Shown here: one piece after another, positions 6,713-11,167 of the stretch
How positions within the stretch are numbered: the first letter of the stretch is position 1
How the letters are laid out: every line of letters starts with the position of its first letter
Assembly: GCA_031266955.1 (NCBI GenBank)
Contig: JAISAA010000137.1
Span: forward strand, 1 to 11,167
Reading direction: 5' to 3'
DNA length: 11,167 nucleotides
DNA from: Oscillospiraceae bacterium
GTDB lineage: Bacteria; Bacillota; Clostridia; Oscillospirales; Oscillospiraceae
Translations under genes and position numbers: made by a program
The notes under the pieces: model-generated
What the model was told of the DNA's origin: nothing
Seen by the model: the letters and a program-made list of their open reading frames with translations, nothing else
Database searches by the model: none

Positions 6713-6746
6713 CAGGGGAGAGGGATTTCGATTTCCCTCTCCCCTG
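6713..6746. repeat. Hairpin inside the 521-bp element
   Basis: Perfect 13-bp arms CAGGGGAGAGGGA (6713-6725) and TCCCTCTCCCCTG (6734-6746) enclose an 8-base loop. No T-tract follows, so it is not a clear terminator, although it lies 65 bases after the yhbY stop. Confidence 0.6.
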
Positions 6747-6769
6747 GACCCCTCACCTTAACGCGACAC

Positions 6770-6799
6770 AAAGGGGGGCGGCGCGCCCCCCCCCCCTTT
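6770..6799. repeat. G/C homopolymer hairpin with an 11-C run
   Basis: AAAGGGGGG (6770-6778) pairs with CCCCCCTTT (6791-6799). The right side sits in a run of 11 cytosines (6786-6796), a tract prone to length change by slippage and to sequencing error. Confidence 0.55.
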
Positions 6800-6835
6800 G
6801 GATTTCCCCCGGGACGAAAGACGTGGGACGGAGGC

Positions 6836-6941
6836 ACAACCCCCGGCGCTGCGCGCCACCCCCTTCTCGGAAGGGGGCTTGAGACGCCTCCTGAAAAAGC
6901 CCCCTTCTGAGAAGGGGGTGCCCCGCAGGGGCGGGGGTTGT
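6836..6941. repeat. Nested palindromic repeat of about 106 bp
   Basis: The outer ends ACAACCCCCG (6836-6845) and CGGGGGTTGT (6932-6941) are exact reverse complements. Inside, 6857-6880 and 6897-6920 are 24-bp inverted arms with one mismatch, and each is itself a hairpin of CCCCCTTCT and its complement. The element is enclosed within the larger 521-bp structure and could be a separate repeat inserted into it. Confidence 0.6.
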
Positions 6942-7094
6942 CACTCCCGCACAGCAGGGCGGCAGCGAAACGCGCCGATTCGCGTGTTGACACAGAGCGC
7001 CACCGTACCACGCCCCCCGATACAGTCCGCAAATGACAGCGCCGCACCCATCGACTGCGAACAACCCCCGTAAGCCCCCGCGATTCAGAGGATT

Positions 7095-7114
7095 CCAAAG
7101 GATACTTCCTTTGG
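7095..7114. repeat. Perfect short hairpin at the inner edge of the right terminal repeat
   Basis: CCAAAGGA (7095-7102) and TCCTTTGG (7107-7114) form a perfect 8-bp stem with loop TACT, overlapping the start of the right 62-bp arm. Its role is unknown. Confidence 0.5.
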
Positions 7115-7206
7115 CGGTTCTTTCCCCCATTTCTTCCCGCAAAGAAATGGGGCGCCGCGCCGCGCAGGCGCAAAAGCGCATAGTCACAAAGGAGAAAGAA
7201 CAGCAG

Positions 7207-8397
7207 ATGGTAAAGCAGAAAATCGGGATATACGGCGGGAGCTTTAATCCTCCTCACAAAGGCCATACATATTCGGCAAAAGCCGCAGTGGAGCAGCTTG
7301 GGCTCTCCCGGCTCATAGTTGTACCGTCAGGTTCTCCTCCGCACAAGCTTTTGCCGGACGGCGGCCCGGATGCCGGCGAGCGGCTTGAAATGGTTCGCGA
7401 GGCGTTTCGCGGGTTCCCGGACTGCGAGGTTTCCGACATCGAAATACGCCGGCCCGGAGAGAGCTATACGGTGGATACGCTGCGCGAGCTGAAAAAAAAC
7501 TACCCCGGCGCGGAATTTTTCCTTATAGTCGGCTCCGATATGTTTCTGACGCTGAGGCAGTGGAAGGACGCGGACGAGATATTGCGCCTTGCCGCGCCGG
7601 CTGTGACGCTCAGACGAAGCGCCGGGGTCTCGGAGCTCGCCCCCGAGCTCGCGGCGCTCGGGGCGTTGGGCGTGAGTGTGGAAACGGTAAAAAACGCGGT
7701 GATAGACGTGTCCTCGTCGGAGCTTCGCCGGGGACTGCCGCGGCGAGAATTTGCACAACAGAGTGACGAACGCGTATATTCGTATATAATAGAGCATGGG
7801 CTTTACGGTGCGAAGCCTGATTTTGACTGGCTGCGCTTTCAGGCGTACAAGCTGCTCTCTCCGGAACGGCGGCTGCACGTCGCGGGGTGCGAAGCCGAGA
7901 CCGTGCGGCTCGCAAAGCGTTACGGCGCGGACGAGGACGAAGCGCGCGAGGCCGCCATCCTGCACGATATCACGAAGAAGCTGTCCGAGGAAGAACAGCT
8001 CGCCCTCTGCGAGGCTTACGCCGTGCCGCTGACGGAGCATATGCGCAAGGTCCCGAAAATCCTGCACGGCCACACGGCGGCGGCGCTTGCCGCGGCGAAA
8101 TTCGGCGTTTCGGACGACGTAAAATCCGCCATAAAGTGGCATACTACCGGACGTGCGGGAATGACGGAGCTTGAAAAAATAATCTACGTCGCCGACACGA
8201 TAGAACCGAGCCGCGATTTTGACGGCGTAGACGAGCTCCGCGAGCTCGCGTACCGTGACCTTGACGAAGTGACGCTCGTCTATGTCAATACGACGATAAG
8301 CGAGCTTCAAGCCGCCGGGCAGACAGTAGATACGACCACGTTCGCAACTGCGGAGTATCTGAAAGCGAAAGTCGCCGGCACGGCGACCGGGCTGTAA
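7207..8397 (+). CDS. nadD: Bifunctional NadD-YqeK: nicotinate-nucleotide adenylyltransferase fused to HD-domain Ap4A hydrolase
   Basis: One 396-residue frame joins two proteins that are separate neighbours in B. subtilis. Residues 1 to about 205 are NadD, which adenylates nicotinate mononucleotide to deamido-NAD in NAD synthesis. It shows the nucleotidyltransferase motif GGSFNPPHKGH (10-20), VGSDMFLTLRQWKDADEIL (108-126) and the IDVSSSELRRGL end motif. Residues from about 210 to the end are YqeK, a metal-dependent HD-domain hydrolase reported to split Ap4A symmetrically to ADP. Likely metal ligands are His224, His253-Asp254 in LHDITKK, His287 or His289 in HGHTAA, His312 in WHTTGRAGM and Asp330 in YVADTIEPSRDF. 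ATG 7207 begins the nucleotidyltransferase fold directly and has AAAGGAG at 7188-7194, twelve bases upstream. A longer frame from 7033 runs through the terminal repeat and was rejected. Confidence 0.94.
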   Translation: MVKQKIGIYGGSFNPPHKGHTYSAKAAVEQLGLSRLIVVPSGSPPHKLLPDGGPDAGERLEMVREAFRGFPDCEVSDIEIRRPGESYTVDTLRELKKNYPGAEFFLIVGSDMFLTLRQWKDADEILRLAAPAVTLRRSAGVSELAPELAALGALGVSVETVKNAVIDVSSSELRRGLPRREFAQQSDERVYSYIIEHGLYGAKPDFDWLRFQAYKLLSPERRLHVAGCEAETVRLAKRYGADEDEAREAAILHDITKKLSEEEQLALCEAYAVPLTEHMRKVPKILHGHTAAALAAAKFGVSDDVKSAIKWHTTGRAGMTELEKIIYVADTIEPSRDFDGVDELRELAYRDLDEVTLVYVNTTISELQAAGQTVDTTTFATAEYLKAKVAGTATGL

Positions 8398-8438
8398 GCC
8401 CACAAATATAAATCTACGAAGGAACGGTCTTTAGACAA

Positions 8439-9923
8439 ATGGACAAACAAAATAAAGACAAATCGCAAAACAAGGCTCCGAAAATCAAGAAGGGACGCCA
8501 TCTGCAAAAGCCGGAGAAAAAGAAGCTGAGGCTGAGCTTTCCCGTGAAGCTCGCGATCGGCGCGGTTTTGGTCGCCGCCGCCGCGGCGCTCGGCGTGCTG
8601 GCGTTTTTGAAGCACGGCGGGAAAGCGCCGGACGTCATACTTACCCCAACGACGCCGCACGTGTCGTATGGCGTCAACGAGTCGCCCCCGCCGACCGATG
8701 ACGCGGACTCATCCGCCCCGCCGACGGCATACGGGCGCGACAAGAATAAATTCACGTTCGTCGTTTTCGGCACGGACAAGGGCGGCGGCAACACGGACGT
8801 CGTGATGGTCGCGACGCTCGACACCACGCAAAACACGCTCAACGTCGTGAATATCCCGCGCGACACGCTCGTAAACGTCTCGTGGAACACGAAGAAGGTG
8901 AATTCGCTTCTCGCGTATGAGAAAAGCCCGGAGGGGGCTGTTAAAAAGCTCGCCGATATTCTCGGTTACGAGGTGGACTTTTACGCCGTCGTGGATCTCA
9001 AAGCGTTTGAGGAGATCGTGGACGCCATAGGCGGCATAGATTTCAACGTGCCGCGCGATATGAATTACGACGACGACGCGCAGAATTTTCACGTCCACAT
9101 CAATAAAGGCCAGCATCACCTTAACGGAAAAGACGCCCTCGGCGTCGTGCGTTTCCGCAACGGCAACAACAACACGGGCTACGCTTCGGGGGATATCGGC
9201 AGGATCGAGACACAGCAAAAATTCTTAACGGCGGCGGCGGGGCAGATACTCGACAAGAAAAGCTCCATAAACGTAACGTCTATCGCGAACATTTTCTTGA
9301 AATACGTGAAAACAAATCTCGATCTGCAAGAGCTTGTGTGGTTCTCCAAAGAGATATTCAAGCTGAGCATCGAAGGCGTGACGTTCACGACAATGCCCGG
9401 CGACACCGACGCCACAATAAACGGCAATTCATACGTGACGATATACGTTGACGAATGGCTGAAGCTCATAAACGAAAAGCTAAACCCGTTCACCGCGCCG
9501 CTGACCCTGAAAAATTTCAGCATTTACACGCATGACGCGAACAAACAGCTCTACGTCACAGACGGGCATTACGAAGGCAAGCAAGACTGGGGGAGCGTCA
9601 GATCGTCGTCTTCGTCCGGCTCGAAATCGACGCCCAAGCCCACCGCGACGCCCACTCCGACCGCTACCCCAACCCCGACGCCGTCCGGCGGCGAAGCTAC
9701 GAACACCCCGGAAGTCACGGATACCGGCATCGCGACGCCGGCGCCCCCGTCCGAAACCCCGCCCGGGCCCGAGCCGTCAGATATCACGCCGCCCGATATA
9801 ACCCCGGAAATCCCCGCGACGCCCGAGCCGCTCCCGCCGCCCCCCGAAATAACGCCGGAGGAGCTCCCCATACTCACGCCACCCCCCGCCACGCCCCCGG
9901 ACCCAAATTACGCGGCGGCGTGA
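8439..9923 (+). CDS. LytR-CpsA-Psr (LCP) family wall-polymer transferase with long Pro/Thr tail
   Basis: LCP proteins attach teichoic acids or polysaccharides from lipid carriers to peptidoglycan outside the membrane. The 494-residue product has a Lys-rich cytoplasmic start (1-37), one membrane helix (about 38-57, GAVLVAAAAALGVLAFL) and a low-complexity linker. The LCP domain (about 104-320) shows FVVFGTDKGGGNTDVVMVA, NIPRDT (138-143) and VRFRN followed by GDIGRIETQQKFL, the expected acidic and Arg residues for lipid phosphate and Mg binding. From about residue 388 the tail is Ser-rich, then repeats of Thr-Pro, Pro-Glu and Pro-Pro to the stop, probably a wall-spanning or flexible region. The start is 41 bp after nadD. 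GAAGGA at 8418-8423 is 15 bases away, longer than normal, so expression may be modest. The polymer it transfers cannot be told from sequence. Confidence 0.9.
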   Translation: MDKQNKDKSQNKAPKIKKGRHLQKPEKKKLRLSFPVKLAIGAVLVAAAAALGVLAFLKHGGKAPDVILTPTTPHVSYGVNESPPPTDDADSSAPPTAYGRDKNKFTFVVFGTDKGGGNTDVVMVATLDTTQNTLNVVNIPRDTLVNVSWNTKKVNSLLAYEKSPEGAVKKLADILGYEVDFYAVVDLKAFEEIVDAIGGIDFNVPRDMNYDDDAQNFHVHINKGQHHLNGKDALGVVRFRNGNNNTGYASGDIGRIETQQKFLTAAAGQILDKKSSINVTSIANIFLKYVKTNLDLQELVWFSKEIFKLSIEGVTFTTMPGDTDATINGNSYVTIYVDEWLKLINEKLNPFTAPLTLKNFSIYTHDANKQLYVTDGHYEGKQDWGSVRSSSSSGSKSTPKPTATPTPTATPTPTPSGGEATNTPEVTDTGIATPAPPSETPPGPEPSDITPPDITPEIPATPEPLPPPPEITPEELPILTPPPATPPDPNYAAA

Positions 9924-10113
9924 TAAACAAACCGCTCGGAAATCATTCAGAAATCGCTCATAAGTCGCCCGTATGGGCGATCGTCCGACTTCGCCGGTCG
10001 CTATAGAAATCACGCCGCGCGCAGCGTGGCAGGCTGTAAGCCCGTAATTTTTATCATATTTTTGAATCCGGCATAGCCTGATTCAGAAAACAGGAAGGAT
10101 TGATAATAAAAAT
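9924..10113. other. Gap between lcp and rsfS with small hairpins
   Basis: No gene is seen. A nested hairpin at 9962-9991 (AAGTCG and CGACTT outside, CGCCC-GTAT-GGGCG inside) is the clearest structure. A second, CACGC/GCGTG, lies at 10011-10028, and GAATC with GATTC pairs around 10070-10085. An AT-rich stretch (about 10046-10067) follows a short GGCT-GTA-AGCC hairpin and could act as a weak terminator or promoter. I could not fix a -35/-10 pair for rsfS. AGGAAGGA (10092-10099) is the rsfS ribosome binding site. Confidence 0.4.
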
Positions 10114-10473
10114 ATGTTGTCCTCAATAGAAATGACTGAAATAGCAGTACGCGCGCTGGATTCAAAAAAAGCGCGGGACATAAAAGCGCTTAAAACAGGG
10201 GATATAACCGTCCTCGCCGATTATTTCATAATCTGCACGGCAAGCTCCGCGACGCAGATAAAAACGCTCTCCGACGAGGTGGAAAAAGCGCTGCGCGACA
10301 GGGGAGAGCCGCTGCCGCGCACGGAGGGCTACCGCTCCGGGGGCTGGGTGCTCGTGGATTTCGGCTGCCTTGTCGTACATCTGTTTTTGGAGGAGCTGCG
10401 CGAGTTTTACTCGCTTGAGCGGCTGTGGAACGACGCCGGAGAGCTTGATATAAAGGAGTGGATTTCCGAATGA
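10114..10473 (+). CDS. rsfS: Ribosome silencing factor RsfS
   Basis: RsfS (YbeB/Iojap family; YqeL in B. subtilis) binds ribosomal protein L14 on the 50S subunit and blocks joining with 30S, lowering translation when nutrients are short. The 119-residue length is typical. Family motifs are DYFIICTASSATQ (36-48), the central acidic helix region and EGYRSGGWVLVDFG (71-84), followed by VVHLFLEELREFYSLERLW (87-105). AGGAAGGA lies at 10092-10099, fourteen bases before ATG 10114, a rather long spacing. An internal ATG at 10132 has no better signal. The gene is separated from yqeK by the lcp gene, an insertion into the common yqeK-rsfS order, and overlaps leuS by 4 bp. Confidence 0.94.
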   Translation: MLSSIEMTEIAVRALDSKKARDIKALKTGDITVLADYFIICTASSATQIKTLSDEVEKALRDRGEPLPRTEGYRSGGWVLVDFGCLVVHLFLEELREFYSLERLWNDAGELDIKEWISE

Positions 10474-11167
10474 AATACGATTTTGCCGCGATAGAAAAGA
10501 AGTGGCAGACTATCTGGGAGGAAACAAAGCCGTTCGCCGCGAAAAACGACGGCGGCGGCAAGCCGAAATATTACGCGCTCATCGAGTTTCCGTATCCCTC
10601 CGGCGACGGCCTGCACGTCGGGCACCCACGCCCGTACACGGCGATGGACATTGTCGCGCGGCGGCGGCGGAAGCAGGGCTATAATGTGCTGTTCCCGATC
10701 GGCTTCGACGCGTTCGGGCTGCCGACCGAAAACTACGCGATAAAGAACAAGATACATCCCGCAGCCGTGACGAAAAAAAATATCGCGCGCTTCACGGCGC
10801 AGTGCAAAATGCTCGGCTACAGCTTCGACTGGGACCGCGTGATAAGCACGACGGACCCCGAATACTACAAATGGACGCAGTGGATATTCCTCAAAATGTT
10901 TGAAAAAGGCTTGGCGTACAAAGCGTCCATCCCCGTCAACTGGTGTACGTCCTGCAAATGCGTGCTCGCCAACGAGGAGGTCGTCGGCGGCGTCTGCGAG
11001 CGCTGCGGAAGCGAGGTCGTACGCCGCGAAAAGAGCCAGTGGATGCTGAAGATCACCGCCTACGCCCAGCGGCTTATAGACGATCTGGAGGAGCTCGACT
11101 TCCCGGAGCGCGTCAAGCTCTTAGAGCGCAACTGGATCGGGCGCTCGACGGGCGCGGAGGTCGATTT
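10470..11167 (+). CDS. leuS: Leucyl-tRNA synthetase, N-terminal part (runs off the right edge)
   Basis: LeuRS charges tRNA-Leu with leucine in the cytoplasm. The first 232 codons are present. The product starts MKYDFAAIEKKWQ, then shows the class I signature EFPYPSGDGLHVGH (HIGH motif at residues 49-52) and GYNVLFPIGFDAFGLPTENYA in the Rossmann catalytic domain. A zinc-ribbon-like CTSCKC and CERCG pair follows (Cys159, 162, 176, 179). The last residues seen, NWIGRSTGAEVD, mark the entry to the CP1 editing domain. The KMSKS motif lies beyond the window. The start overlaps the rsfS stop in ATGA with AAAGGAG at 10452-10458, eleven bases upstream, so translation is probably coupled. The HPRPYTAMDIVARRRRKQG stretch differs from the E. 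coli-type HPEGYT form. Confidence 0.97.
   Translation, partial: MKYDFAAIEKKWQTIWEETKPFAAKNDGGGKPKYYALIEFPYPSGDGLHVGHPRPYTAMDIVARRRRKQGYNVLFPIGFDAFGLPTENYAIKNKIHPAAVTKKNIARFTAQCKMLGYSFDWDRVISTTDPEYYKWTQWIFLKMFEKGLAYKASIPVNWCTSCKCVLANEEVVGGVCERCGSEVVRREKSQWMLKITAYAQRLIDDLEELDFPERVKLLERNWIGRSTGAEVD

Larger units (their letters stand above)
6653..7173. mobile_element. 521-bp non-coding element with 62-bp terminal inverted repeats (MITE-like)
   Basis: The ends 6653-6714 and 7112-7173 are reverse complements at 61 of 62 positions, starting TTGCGCCTGCGCGGCGCGGC. Each end contains a hairpin; in the left end the 12-bp stem CCCCATTTCTTT with loop GCGG is perfect (6674-6701). Inside lie more hairpins and no credible gene, so any movement would need an outside transposase. 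The element fills nearly the whole 559-bp gap between yhbY and nadD. I found no matching direct repeat at the two borders, so transposition is inferred from structure only. It could instead be a chromosomal repeat with a structural RNA role. Confidence 0.6.

Noticed and set aside
6836..6941. Possible CRISPR-like repeat array
   Set aside because: The repeated units are inverted arms of one palindrome, not direct repeats with regular unique spacers, and no cas gene is present.
7033..7206. Longer N-terminus for NadD from the ATG at 7033
   Set aside because: The extra 58 residues are encoded by the right end of the 521-bp repeat element and precede the normal NadD start; ATG 7207 has a ribosome binding site and fits the family.
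9640..9690. Short direct DNA repeats in the lcp gene
   Set aside because: They are codon-level repeats of Thr-Pro in the protein tail, not an independent DNA element.

Overview
The window reads as chromosomal DNA of a GC-rich, Gram-positive-type member of the Clostridia, possibly a gut Oscillospirales or Christensenellales relative. That placement is inference. It rests on the gene order smc-ftsY-rdgB-yhbY-nadD/yqeK-lcp-rsfS-leuS, strong AGGAGG-type ribosome binding sites, the closeness of the Smc reading to the Bacillus subtilis family pattern, and a LytR-CpsA-Psr wall enzyme.

Layout. Positions 1-1010 are accessory. A leftward gene for a secreted, repeat-rich surface protein runs off the left edge. 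It has a clear ribosome binding site and signal peptide, but the reading frame breaks just after the signal peptide. Right of it, two related palindromes (306-335 and 450-479) lie in inverted orientation around a 114-bp segment. Each is followed outward by a good ribosome binding site and ATG, which suggests either an invertible switch or a divergent operator pair. Positions 511-983 hold no convincing gene but contain nested inverted repeats (683-968 and 810-909).

A predicted promoter at 984-1012 starts the housekeeping run, all on the + strand. smc (chromosome organisation) most likely starts at a TTG at 1056, because the upstream ATG at 1011 lies inside the promoter -10 element. After a 132-bp gap with a long inverted repeat come ftsY (signal recognition particle receptor), rdgB (removal of non-canonical nucleotides; 4-bp overlap with ftsY) and yhbY (ribosome-associated RNA-binding protein). 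A 521-bp non-coding element with near-perfect 62-bp terminal inverted repeats and several inner hairpins then separates yhbY from nadD. Next are a single gene fusing NadD (NAD synthesis) to YqeK (HD-domain dinucleotide hydrolase), a LytR-CpsA-Psr protein with a long Pro/Thr tail, a 190-bp gap with hairpins, rsfS (ribosome silencing factor), and the start of leuS (leucyl-tRNA synthetase), which overlaps rsfS by 4 bp and runs off the right edge.

The genes form a growth-linked cluster: chromosome segregation, membrane protein targeting, nucleotide-pool cleaning, ribosome assembly and silencing, NAD synthesis, wall polymer attachment and tRNA charging. The yhbY-nadD-yqeK-rsfS order is the known Firmicutes arrangement, and smc-ftsY is also conserved. 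The usual smc neighbour rnc (RNase III) is not seen upstream; repeats occupy that place. No tRNA, rRNA, CRISPR array, transposase or prophage gene was seen.
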